A stretch of 9,325 nt of DNA from Phycisphaerales bacterium. Its GTDB lineage: Bacteria; Planctomycetota; Phycisphaerae; Phycisphaerales; UBA1924. Made by a program: the position numbers and the translations under genes. The DNA is taken from positions 1 through 9,325 of the forward strand of contig SLFH01000389.1 of the NCBI GenBank assembly GCA_007124345.1, written 5' to 3'. The notes under the pieces are model-generated. The model saw only the letters and a program-made list of their open reading frames with translations, was not told the DNA's origin and searched no databases. This document shows positions 1 to 7,303 of this stretch, piece after piece. Position 1 is the first letter of the stretch. The number at the start of each line of letters is the position of its first letter.

Positions 1-1635
1 GGCCGCGGGGCGCTCGTCGAAGACATCGCCGCCGGAAACATCGTTGCCGAAGACGCCCTGCGCCCACATCTGGTGGAGCAGGCCGAAGTACCCGGCGGTG
101 ATCGGCGTCGCGCCGCTGGTGCCGCCGAAGTCACGGTAGTGCGTGTCGTTGTTGCCGCCGGTGGTGAGGATGTTGTGGTAGAAGTGGGTCAGGTCGGGCT
201 TGATCCGACCGTCGTCGGCCGGGCCGATGCTCGCGCCGTTGCACCAGCAGTCGTCGGACTTCGTCAGCGTGTTCTGGTGCTGGACGCCGCCGACGGAGAC
301 GATGTTCTTCGCCCAGGCCTGCGGCCTCGACTGGCGGTTGCCGGAGTTGGACTGCGACTGGGTGATCAGGATGTTGTGGTCGAAGAGCAGTTCGTCCATC
401 TCGGCGGAGATGTTCGAGTAGACGAGGTTGCGGGGCGAGCCCCAGCTGTTGGTCTGGAAGACGGCGCGGTACGGGCCGTTGGGATCCACGAGCCGTCCCG
501 TGTGGGCGTAGCGGTCGCCGAGCTGCTGGTACGCGCTGAAGATGATCGTGTCGGCGTCGGGGAGCAAGCCGCGGGCCTGCGCGTTGTTGTTGCCCGTCGC
601 GAAGACGATGCCAGTCACCGGCGTGCCGTGCCCGAAGCTGGTGGTGTTGCCGCCGTGGATCAGGATCGACTTGCCGGCGAACTCGACATGGGTGGTGCGC
701 AGGCCTCCGTCCATGACCTCGCCGCGGACACCGGCGCCGGTGAACCCGCCGGCGGTCTCGATCAGGTTCGCGCCACTGATAATACGGGCGATGTCCATGT
801 CCTCCTCGGGCGCTCCCCAGCGGTCGACGAACTGCACCTCGTTGAGGCGGAGGACCTGTCGGAGCTGCTGCCCGTCGAGCGTCGCGTCGAGCAGGAAGCC
901 GTTGGGGTTCAACTGGTCGATCACGCCGCCGACTCGGACGATCTCGTCCGCGACGGTCTGCTTCATCGCGTTGTCGGATTCAAGGACCTTGATGTGGTAC
1001 CGGCGGGTCGGGATGAAGTCGGCCGCGTTGAGCTCCTGCAGCACCGCGTGCTCGACCTTGTATGCCGGGTGCACCGGTCCGACCCAGCGGACGAAAGGCA
1101 TCGCCTCGACGGCCTTGCGGGCCTCGGGGCTCATGCGGACCAGATGGGCCTGGTCAGCCATGAACTGGTGCACCGTCCCGCCCGCCTCGCGGACCGCCTG
1201 GCGGTACGCCTCGATCGGCCGGGTCTTGAACTGCACGATGAACAGCTCGGCCTCGGGCCCTGCCCGCAGGTCCGGCGCCACCGGGGGCGTGCCGACCGTC
1301 GGGTCGAAGAAGCCGTTGTGCAGACGGATGAGCTGCCTGCGCTCGAACGGGCGGGTGAACGACCGGCCGTCGAGCGAGATCGCGTACCGCTGCGCCCGCG
1401 CCGGCCCTTCCTCCCACATCGCGACGGCGGCGGTGGTGCCCGCGACCTCGATCAGCCGCTGGTTGCTGATCGGCTGGGTAGTGATGTGGAACGCCGGCCT
1501 GCCGTCCAGCGACAGTCTGTGGACGGTGCCGTCGCTGACGAGCTCAAGCCCAGCCATGGCGTCGGCCCCGAAGGCCCCTGCTCCGATTCCGAGCGAGCAC
1601 GCCCAGACCGACCAATTCACGCTCTTCTTGTTCAT
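1..1635 (-). CDS. Secreted S8 (subtilisin-like) serine peptidase, C-terminus cut by window edge
   Basis: The minus strand is open from ATG at 1635 to the window edge (545 codons, no stop). Residues 1-28 form a signal peptide (MNKKSVNWSV, then a Gly/Ala-rich core and ADAMA), so the enzyme is probably exported. The subtilase catalytic signatures are in order: Asp309 in GEVMDGG, His336 in FGHGTPVTG, the oxyanion-hole Asn430 in QSQSNSGN and the nucleophile Ser507 in GGTSGATP; NSWGS at 396-400 matches the substrate-cleft strand. Residues about 128-190 and 210-275 look like two successive inhibitor-I9-like propeptide modules, each ending near a hydrophobic strand (FVRWVGP, VQFVDRW). All catalytic residues are intact, so it should be active. 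The start is set by the signal peptide; no clear Shine-Dalgarno site precedes it. Substrate unknown; any C-terminal domains lie outside the window. The plus-strand open frames over this region are antisense shadows. Confidence 0.9.
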   Translation of the reverse strand, partial: MNKKSVNWSVWACSLGIGAGAFGADAMAGLELVSDGTVHRLSLDGRPAFHITTQPISNQRLIEVAGTTAAVAMWEEGPARAQRYAISLDGRSFTRPFERRQLIRLHNGFFDPTVGTPPVAPDLRAGPEAELFIVQFKTRPIEAYRQAVREAGGTVHQFMADQAHLVRMSPEARKAVEAMPFVRWVGPVHPAYKVEHAVLQELNAADFIPTRRYHIKVLESDNAMKQTVADEIVRVGGVIDQLNPNGFLLDATLDGQQLRQVLRLNEVQFVDRWGAPEEDMDIARIISGANLIETAGGFTGAGVRGEVMDGGLRTTHVEFAGKSILIHGGNTTSFGHGTPVTGIVFATGNNNAQARGLLPDADTIIFSAYQQLGDRYAHTGRLVDPNGPYRAVFQTNSWGSPRNLVYSNISAEMDELLFDHNILITQSQSNSGNRQSRPQAWAKNIVSVGGVQHQNTLTKSDDCWCNGASIGPADDGRIKPDLTHFYHNILTTGGNNDTHYRDFGGTSGATPITAGYFGLLHQMWAQGVFGNDVSGGDVFDERPAA

Positions 1636-2090
1636 AAACTCATACCCCAATCTTGGAGACAACCTGGCGGGACTGTGACGGCCCGCCCCAACGGCCCGCC
1701 GCCTGCGTCGGTGAGACTTCGGCACTGAACTGGCAAACAACATAACAGATCCCGGGGCGAAGAACACCCGGAAAAACACATACGCGGCGAATAGACCGGG
1801 GTTCCGTATTCGTCCTATAACAGAAATGCCTCTCCTGGAGTCCGCAATAGCCTCGGCCCACGGCCATCTACGCCGCCCCGCGACGGCTCGCTCCGCCCGA
1901 CTCCCTGTCGATTTAGGCCTTTGGGCGGGTCAGAGGTTGGACAAAGAACTCGGACGCGAACAGCTAATGCTGACGCGCATGGCTGGCGGTTCAGGTACCC
2001 ATGGCGTCGGGGCGGTCTGTCCGAGGCCGCCGGGCGAATGCTCCTCAGAACAGGTGGCGGGGCGTCGGGGGAGAGCGGTACCCTTGATCC
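1636..2090. other. Divergent intergenic region, no gene supported
   Basis: This 455-base stretch separates the minus-strand peptidase from the plus-strand lipoprotein, so it should hold both promoters. It contains the most A/T-rich patch of the left half (about 1725-1825). A TATAAC hexamer at 1816-1821 on the plus strand could be a -10 box, but no good -35 accompanies it. On the minus strand TATGTT near 1735-1745 is another weak -10 candidate. Short open frames here (for example minus 1640-1867) have poor codon bias and no recognisable product. I see no RNA gene. Confidence 0.5.
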
Positions 2091-2720
2091 ATGTCCAACG
2101 AGCACAGCAAAGACCGGTGGATCCTTTGGCTTTTCGTCCTCTGCGCCGCGCTGGCGTGCGCCGGGTGCTCCTCGGTCCGGGTGACCGATCCGCCGAGGAC
2201 CGCGACGGAGCAGTTCATGCTCTCCACCGCCGCGACCGAGGCTGTGAACGGGCTCTCCTTCGAGAACCTCCGCGGTCGCCAGGTCTGGCTCGACGACCGG
2301 TACTTCGCGGCGTCCGAGTCGGCCTTTGTGCTGGGTCAGCTCCGGGCCCGCCTGCTCCTGGCGGGCGTCCGCCTCGTGCCCGACCGGGACCAGTGCGATG
2401 TGATTGTCGAGGTCCGCAGCGGCGGTGTCGGCATCGACCGCTACGACTCGCTGGCGGGCCTTCCCCCGGTGTTCATCACCAGCCCGATCGAGGGCGCCGC
2501 GGGCGCCCCGCTCGTGACGCCAGAGTTGGCGATCGCCAAGAACCAGCGGCAGCGAGGGTTCGCCAGCGTCGCCTATGTCGCGTATTGGCGTGAGACCGGG
2601 GACGTCGTCGCGGCTTCGGGCCCCTCGATCGGCCGCTCGACACGCGACGACTGGTGGTTCTTCGGGCTCGGCCCGCGCACGACCGGCGACATCGCCCCCT
2701 CCGATCGTGACCCTCGGTGA
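2091..2720 (+). CDS. Predicted lipoprotein, resembles the planctomycete DUF6655 type
   Basis: A 209-residue protein with a lipoprotein signal: short N-region (MSNEHSKDR), hydrophobic core WILWLFVLCAALA and a lipobox-like CAGC ending at Cys26 (Cys at -3 is unusual; Cys23 is an alternative). The mature part begins with SSVRVTDPPRTATEQFML, then a mixed alpha/beta domain containing GRQVWLDDRYF, CDVIVEVRSGG and a Trp-rich end with RDDWWFFGLGPRT. From memory this pattern (RTATEQ near the N-terminus, DDWWFFGLGPRT near the C-terminus) matches planctomycete lipoproteins listed as DUF6655, whose function is unknown; I could not verify this by search. Its TGA stop overlaps the GTG start of the next gene by four bases, so the two are translationally coupled and probably act at the same place in the envelope. 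A G-rich stretch at 2067-2073 lies rather far (17 bases) upstream for a Shine-Dalgarno site. Confidence 0.85.
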   Translation: MSNEHSKDRWILWLFVLCAALACAGCSSVRVTDPPRTATEQFMLSTAATEAVNGLSFENLRGRQVWLDDRYFAASESAFVLGQLRARLLLAGVRLVPDRDQCDVIVEVRSGGVGIDRYDSLAGLPPVFITSPIEGAAGAPLVTPELAIAKNQRQRGFASVAYVAYWRETGDVVAASGPSIGRSTRDDWWFFGLGPRTTGDIAPSDRDPR

Positions 2721-5700
2721 CAAAGCCCGATTCGCAGAAGCCCGAACGCCCGGCGCGCCAAGCCCGGCGTCAACGGAAACGACGCGCCCGCGACCGCGTG
2801 GTCATGGTCGAGGTCCGTCGCCGACGCTGGCTGCGCCGGCTGATCTGGCTGTTGGTCCTCGCGGCGGTCGCGCTGGGCGTCTACCTCGGCGCCGAGGCGG
2901 TTAGAAAGAGTGACCTGCCCCGCTCGATCGCCGAGAGCGTCGCTTCGCGGACGCTCGGGCTGCGTGTCGAGATCGCGGAGGTCGATCTGGCGTGGAGCGG
3001 GGAAACGGTGGTCCGAGGGATCACCGTCCGCCTGCCGCTGGAAGAGCAGACGATGGTCGAGGTCGGACGCGTCGGCGCGACCCACCGCCATGTCGGGCTG
3101 ATCGGCCTGCTGCGCGACCCGGGCCTGCGCCGCCTCGAACTCGAAGAGGTGCGGATCATCGCCGAACGCGACGCCGCGGGCGGCTGGAACATCGCAGAAG
3201 CCCTCGCGCGTGTCGGCGCGGCGCTGGGCGGACGCGACGGCGGCGGAGGCGTGCCCGGCCTCCCCGAGCTCCGGGCCGAGAGCGTGACCATCGTGCTCCG
3301 CGACGCGGGGCGTGATGTCGGCGAGCTGCAGATCCGACTGACAGGCGACCCAGAGACATCCGTGGCCTACGCCTTCGAGGTCTCCGAGGCGACGCTGGGC
3401 AGGGCGAGGGGCCGCATCGGGGTGGGCGCCGACTGGGCGCACCGCGTGAGCTTCCAGCTCGACTCGCTCGGGCCGCTGGTCGACTTTCTGCCCGAGGACT
3501 TCCGGCGCGAGGCCAGGGCCGTCAACGCCTCGGGGCGGTGGGCCGGGCAGATCGCCAGCGGCGGGCTCAAAGGGCGGCTGCAGCTCGATCGCGCGGATCT
3601 CGGTCCGCTGCACGCTTCCGGCGGGGCGATGCTCTCCGCCGGCGCCGGCGCTCTCGGCGTCGAGCCCCGTTCGATCCGAATCGTCGCCGAAGGGATCGGC
3701 GAGGCGCAGCTTACGGGCGGCGCGGTTCGCTACGTCAACGGCTCCGTAGGCCTCGAGAAGCTCCGGGCAAAGTCCCTGGGCGTGACCGCCGACATCGAGG
3801 GCGTCTGGCGCCTGGGGCGTGAGACCGGCGAGTTTTCGATCGTCTGGAGCGGCGGGCAGGCCGGCCCGGTCGACGCCCACCACGGGAGCGCGAACCTGCG
3901 CGTGCTGCTCTCTGAAGCGGGGCGGACCGTCATGACGGGCTCGGCCGAGTCGATGATCGACGCCGGGCCGAACGCCGTCCGCGCCGCGATCGACTTCGAC
4001 GCTTCGGGCAATCTCCCCGAACGCGCGTCAGCGGGCTTCTCGTTCAGCAGGCTCGAAGTCTGGGACGCCGAAGGTGGCGTGATCGACCTGTCGCGCCTCG
4101 GCGCGAGGGTCGCCTACGAGCCCGGCCTCGTGAGCCTGAGCAACCTCGACCTCCCCCAGGCCCGGCTCAGAACGGCCAGGGCGGAGTACGCGATCGACAC
4201 CGGCGCGTGGAACATCGATATCGGCGTCGAAGACTGGTTGGTCCCGGGGCTGGTCGCGCTCGACCGCCTCTCGCTCGCCGCCCAAGCCCGCGGAAGCGGC
4301 GTCGCCGCCGACGCGTGGGACCTGTCGGTCCAGAGCAGGCTCGCGAGCGTGCAGGCCTCCGGCTCGTACGACCCGGAGCGCCGGACACCGCTGCTCGCTC
4401 GGACCACGGTCGCGCTCCGCATCGCCGACGAGACCGAAGACGGGGCCGCGCCCGCCCTTATCGCCGGCAGCGTGCTCGCCGAGCTCGAGCTCGGGGGCAC
4501 GCTCAACCCCGTCGGGCTGTCGGGCGAGGGCTCGCTCGCGCTGGCGGACCTGCGCCTGCGAGGCGAGCCGCTGGAACCCGTCACCATGCGCGGGCTCGCC
4601 GAAGTCGACGCCGGCGGCATCGTCTACACCTCCGAACGCTTCGAGCTCCTCGGAGGCGAGGCGGGCATCATCGCCCTGATCGACCCCGACGCCAGCATCG
4701 ATATCCGCATCGGCGCCGACGGGCTCGCGTTCGATCAGCTCTCTGAGGCGATCGGTGTCGGGACGAGACTCGCCGGCGTTGCGGGCTTCGAGCTTGTCGC
4801 GAAGATTCCCGAGGGCGACGCGGGACGCGCGACGCTCACCGGCGAGTGGTCGGCCCGAAACCTGCTGCTCGATCCGATCGAGATCGCCCTCGCGTCGGGC
4901 CGAATCGAGGCCGACAGGCGCGAGGCTCGGCTGCAGGACATCCTGCTCCGCCAGGGCGAAGGGCATGTCAGCGGCATGATCGCCTACGACCTCGTCACCG
5001 AGGCGGGGCTCCGGGTGGATCTCGATGCGCACGAGTGGCCCCTCCGCTACGCCGAATTTGGCGCGATACTCAACGCGGAGGTCTCCGGGTCCGTCGACAC
5101 CCAGGCGATGACCGCCGACATGCTCATGAAGGGCCGGGCCGAGGCGACCTTCCAGCAGAACCCGATCGGCAGCGGAGACTTCGACGGCGCGGTCCGCGGG
5201 CGCACCCTCGAGATCGGTTCCGCCGAACTGCTCGCGGGGGGAGGGCGGATCAACGCCGCCGGTCGCGTGCCCCTGGACGACTGGACCGAAACAGAGCTGC
5301 GGGCCCGGATCGAGGGCGTCGACGCCGTCTCGATCGGGCGTCGATTCGCCCCCCCCGACGCGGACAAACTGCTCGACGACCTGCGGGGCCTGATCGACGG
5401 CGAGCTGAGCGTCAGCCCGAGCCGCGGCCCCGGCTCGTTCGGTCCCTTGCTCGTCGACCTCCGGGGCATCGTCGAGCGTGGCGGCTTCCGCGAGGTCGAC
5501 CTGGACACCTACGACATCCGCCTCTGGGCCGGGCCCGAGCGCATCGTGCTCGAGCACGCCCGCCTGGGCGTCGCCGACGGATCCGTCGAGGTCTGGGGCA
5601 CCTCGACCATGCACGGCCCCGAGCGCTTCGTCCGCCTGAACGCCACGATCGGCCGCCTCGACCTCGACCGCCTCGCGCGCACCGCGGACCCCACGATGGA

Positions 5701-6229
5701 CCCCGTCCCAGGACGCATCTCCGGCGGCGCGGTCGTCGGCGGGTACACCCGACGCCCCCACCGCCTTTTCGGTGAGTCAAGGATCATCGTCGAAGAGTCT
5801 GAAATCGGTAATCTCCCGGTGATCTCGACGCTCTACAACGCGCTCAATGTCCGGCCCCGAGACCGCGAACCCGTCGGCGCGGGCTTCGCCGAGATCCGCC
5901 TTGAAGGCGAGGCGCTCGAAGTCACTCGCTTCGAGTACTTCAATCGCGGCGTGGATGTCTTCGCCAGCCTCCGTCTCAACCAGGTCATGGCGCTGGGCGA
6001 GAGCCCGCTCGACGGCTATGCCGGCGGACGCATCCGACCCCTGCGCGACCTCGATCTCCCGTTCGCCGCGACGATCGACCGCATGCTCGCCTCGGCCCAG
6101 GCCGACGCGGTGACGGTCAGAATCGGCGGCACCCTCGAGAACCGCTCGATCCGCATCGTCCCCTTCAGCGAAGCGTTCGAGGGCCTTTCGAGCATTCTCG
6201 GCGGCAATCGCGAACAACCCGAACGCTAG
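2717..6229 (+). CDS. Large AsmA-like envelope protein (bridge-like lipid-transfer type)
   Basis: A 1170-residue protein with a strongly basic cytoplasmic tail (residues 1-40, many Arg), one membrane anchor (about 41-60, LIWLLVLAAVALGVYLG) and a very long periplasmic part made of repeated beta-strand units. The segment just after the anchor (about 66-160: DLPRSIAESVASRTLGLRVEI, then GGWNIAEAL) is typical of AsmA/YhdP/TamB-like proteins, in which the sequence after the N-terminal helix describes a first beta layer with a GxWN turn. The C-terminal part (about 1020-1160: SEIGNLPVISTLYNALN, then GRIRPLRDLDLPF) matches the AsmA-like C-terminal region. Known relatives are anchored in the inner membrane and support glycerophospholipid transport to, or assembly of, the outer membrane; which applies here is inference. 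The GTG start overlaps the upstream stop (GTGA) and has no Shine-Dalgarno, fitting translational re-initiation; ATG at 2804 (residue 30) would also keep the anchor. The gene is followed after 32 bases by crcB. Confidence 0.85.
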   Translation: MTKPDSQKPERPARQARRQRKRRARDRVVMVEVRRRRWLRRLIWLLVLAAVALGVYLGAEAVRKSDLPRSIAESVASRTLGLRVEIAEVDLAWSGETVVRGITVRLPLEEQTMVEVGRVGATHRHVGLIGLLRDPGLRRLELEEVRIIAERDAAGGWNIAEALARVGAALGGRDGGGGVPGLPELRAESVTIVLRDAGRDVGELQIRLTGDPETSVAYAFEVSEATLGRARGRIGVGADWAHRVSFQLDSLGPLVDFLPEDFRREARAVNASGRWAGQIASGGLKGRLQLDRADLGPLHASGGAMLSAGAGALGVEPRSIRIVAEGIGEAQLTGGAVRYVNGSVGLEKLRAKSLGVTADIEGVWRLGRETGEFSIVWSGGQAGPVDAHHGSANLRVLLSEAGRTVMTGSAESMIDAGPNAVRAAIDFDASGNLPERASAGFSFSRLEVWDAEGGVIDLSRLGARVAYEPGLVSLSNLDLPQARLRTARAEYAIDTGAWNIDIGVEDWLVPGLVALDRLSLAAQARGSGVAADAWDLSVQSRLASVQASGSYDPERRTPLLARTTVALRIADETEDGAAPALIAGSVLAELELGGTLNPVGLSGEGSLALADLRLRGEPLEPVTMRGLAEVDAGGIVYTSERFELLGGEAGIIALIDPDASIDIRIGADGLAFDQLSEAIGVGTRLAGVAGFELVAKIPEGDAGRATLTGEWSARNLLLDPIEIALASGRIEADRREARLQDILLRQGEGHVSGMIAYDLVTEAGLRVDLDAHEWPLRYAEFGAILNAEVSGSVDTQAMTADMLMKGRAEATFQQNPIGSGDFDGAVRGRTLEIGSAELLAGGGRINAAGRVPLDDWTETELRARIEGVDAVSIGRRFAPPDADKLLDDLRGLIDGELSVSPSRGPGSFGPLLVDLRGIVERGGFREVDLDTYDIRLWAGPERIVLEHARLGVADGSVEVWGTSTMHGPERFVRLNATIGRLDLDRLARTADPTMDPVPGRISGGAVVGGYTRRPHRLFGESRIIVEESEIGNLPVISTLYNALNVRPRDREPVGAGFAEIRLEGEALEVTRFEYFNRGVDVFASLRLNQVMALGESPLDGYAGGRIRPLRDLDLPFAATIDRMLASAQADAVTVRIGGTLENRSIRIVPFSEAFEGLSSILGGNREQPER

Positions 6230-6261
6230 ACCGATCCTCTCACGCACTACCCTTCGCTGCG

Positions 6262-6762
6262 ATGCCCACGCCCTCCCGAGTCGACCGCGAGACAACACCC
6301 GCCCCGTCCCGGCCTCCTGATCGCCACTCCGACGCCCCGACTCTTCCGCCGCCGAGCGCGATCCTCGCCGTCGGCGCCGGGGGCGTGATCGGCGCCGCGG
6401 CACGCCTCGGCTTCGTCGAGCTCTTCCCCAACCACGCCCAAGGCGTCCCTTGGACCACCCTCGCGGAGAATGTCGTCGGCGCGTTCCTGCTCGGGCTCGT
6501 CCTCGTCGCGATCCTGGAGCGTTGGAGCGGCAAGCCGCACCTCCGCCCGTTCCTCGCCACCGGCGTGCTCGGATCGTTCACCACATTCTCGAACTACACC
6601 GTGGAGATCGTCACACGGACAGAGATCGGCGTCGCGGTCCTCTACGCGCTGCTGAGCATCGCTCTCGGCCTCGCCGCCGCGGTCTGCGGCATCCTGATCG
6701 GCCGACGCCTCTTCCGCGCAAACCACGCCCGGCAACCGGGCAGCACGGGGGGCTCGACATGA
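6262..6762 (+). CDS. crcB: Fluoride channel subunit CrcB/Fluc, first of a pair, with N-terminal extension
   Basis: CrcB (Fluc) proteins form dimeric fluoride-selective channels in the inner membrane that let toxic F- leave the cell. Family marks in these 166 residues are: GAGGVIGAAAR in the first helix (38-48), the conserved pore Asn70 in ENVVGAFLLG, and GSFTTFSNY (104-112) with the broken third helix. About 30 Pro/Arg/Thr-rich residues precede the first helix, making it longer than the usual 120-130; no in-frame Met offers a shorter start. Positive residues concentrate in the N-tail, the loop between helices 2 and 3 (ERWSGKPHLRPF) and the C-tail (GRRLFRANHAR), predicting both ends in the cytoplasm. 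Its TGA overlaps the ATG of the second crcB (ATGA), so both are made together, as in heterodimeric Fluc pairs. No clear Shine-Dalgarno precedes it. There is no room for a fluoride riboswitch in the 32 bases before it, so expression probably depends on the upstream lipoprotein/AsmA genes. Confidence 0.92.
   Translation: MPTPSRVDRETTPAPSRPPDRHSDAPTLPPPSAILAVGAGGVIGAAARLGFVELFPNHAQGVPWTTLAENVVGAFLLGLVLVAILERWSGKPHLRPFLATGVLGSFTTFSNYTVEIVTRTEIGVAVLYALLSIALGLAAAVCGILIGRRLFRANHARQPGSTGGST
6747..6752 (+). promoter_or_regulatory. Ribosome binding site of second crcB
   Basis: A run of six G lies six bases before the ATG at 6759, inside the 3' end of the first crcB. It supports the internal ATG as the true start of the second subunit in preference to upstream in-frame starts. 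Confidence 0.5.
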
Positions 6763-7148
6763 CCCCGACTCTCTTCATCCTGGCTTCCCTCGCCGGCGGC
6801 GCCGGGGCGATCGCTCGCTACCTCGTCGACTTCGCCGTCTCCCAACGCCTCAGGACTGTGCTCCCCCTGGGCACTTGGGCGGTGAACCTCAGCGGGTCGC
6901 TCTTTCTCGGCATCCTCGTCGGCTACGCCAGCCAGACCGACCTCCCGCCGGAACTCACCATCACTCTCGGCGGCGGACTTCTCGGCGCGTACACGACCTT
7001 CTCGACCTGGGTGTACGAAGCCGTACGCCTCTGCGAAGAGCGGGCGTGGAGACTCGCAACACTGCATGTGCTGGGCAGCCTGATCGCCGGCGTCGCGGCC
7101 GCGGCGGGAGGGATTGGCATTGGGATCTTGCTGGGGGGCGGGGTGTAG
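6759..7148 (+). CDS. crcB: Fluoride channel subunit CrcB/Fluc, second of the pair
   Basis: A 129-residue CrcB of standard length. Motifs: GGAGAIARY in helix 1 (13-21), Asn43 in WAVNLSGSLFLG lining the pore in helix 2, GGLLGAYTTFSTW in the broken helix 3 (TTFS at 79-82) and a fourth glycine-rich helix ending the protein. The ATG at 6759 is chosen because it starts just before helix 1, overlaps the first crcB stop (ATGA) and follows GGGGGG at 6747-6752 with a six-base gap; an upstream in-frame start at 6450 would lie entirely inside the first crcB. Positive charges sit in the loop between helices 1 and 2 (RYLVDFAVSQRLR) and between 3 and 4, while the 2-3 loop is acidic and the tails carry no charge. 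This is the reverse of its partner, so the two probably insert in opposite orientations and form a heterodimer. A damaged copy of this gene lies at 8442-8860. Confidence 0.94.
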   Translation: MTPTLFILASLAGGAGAIARYLVDFAVSQRLRTVLPLGTWAVNLSGSLFLGILVGYASQTDLPPELTITLGGGLLGAYTTFSTWVYEAVRLCEERAWRLATLHVLGSLIAGVAAAAGGIGIGILLGGGV

Positions 7149-7162
7149 ACAGCATCGATCGC

Positions 7163-7206
7163 GGCGCATCGATCACCCTTGACGACGCTGCTGCAAGCGA
7201 TGCGCC
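7163..7206. repeat. Inverted repeat after the crcB genes, possible weak terminator
   Basis: A perfect 9-base inverted repeat (GGCGCATCG at 7163-7171 and CGATGCGCC at 7198-7206) with a 26-base loop begins 15 bases past the crcB stop. No T-run follows, so if it ends the plus-strand transcript it does so weakly. GCATCGATC also occurs twice here as a direct repeat (7152-7160 and 7166-7174). Confidence 0.35.
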
Positions 7207-7225
7207 CTTCGCCAGCCCAAGCAAA

Positions 7226-7281
7226 GCGTCCGCCCGGCCTGACCCCCGTGCGCGATTGCATGGGGGACGCCGGGCGGACGC
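7226..7281 (-). terminator. Strong hairpin between convergent genes, probable terminator of the thioredoxin gene
   Basis: A perfect 13-base inverted repeat (GCGTCCGCCCGGC at 7226-7238, its complement at 7269-7281) contains a second inner stem of five C against five G (7243-7247 with 7262-7266) and a 14-base loop. On the minus strand the stem is followed by TTTGCTT, which fits a rho-independent terminator 23 bases after the thioredoxin stop. The structure could also stop read-through from the plus-strand crcB operon, acting in both directions. Confidence 0.7.
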
Positions 7282-7303
7282 GTGCGGTGTTGTGCGGGAG
7301 GGC

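Noticed and set aside
73..1728. Long plus-strand open frame (551 codons) and another at 542-1678
   Set aside because: They lie antisense to the S8 peptidase, which shows all catalytic motifs in order. The plus-strand products are low-complexity Val/Asp/Gly/Arg-rich shadows caused by high GC.
1988..2000. GGTTCAGGTACCC, resembling a tRNA T-arm
   Set aside because: No acceptor, D or anticodon stem can be built around it at the right distances.
4028..5761. Minus-strand open frame of 577 codons, plus one at 2573-3883
   Set aside because: Antisense to the AsmA-like gene and the lipoprotein end; composition rich in Gly, Asp, Glu and Arg with no domain, as expected from the complement of GC-biased codons.
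6450..7148. Extended version of the second CrcB starting at 6450 (232 codons)
   Set aside because: The added part lies out of frame inside the first crcB and is Arg/Pro-rich noise; homology, ATGA coupling and a G-rich ribosome site support the start at 6759.
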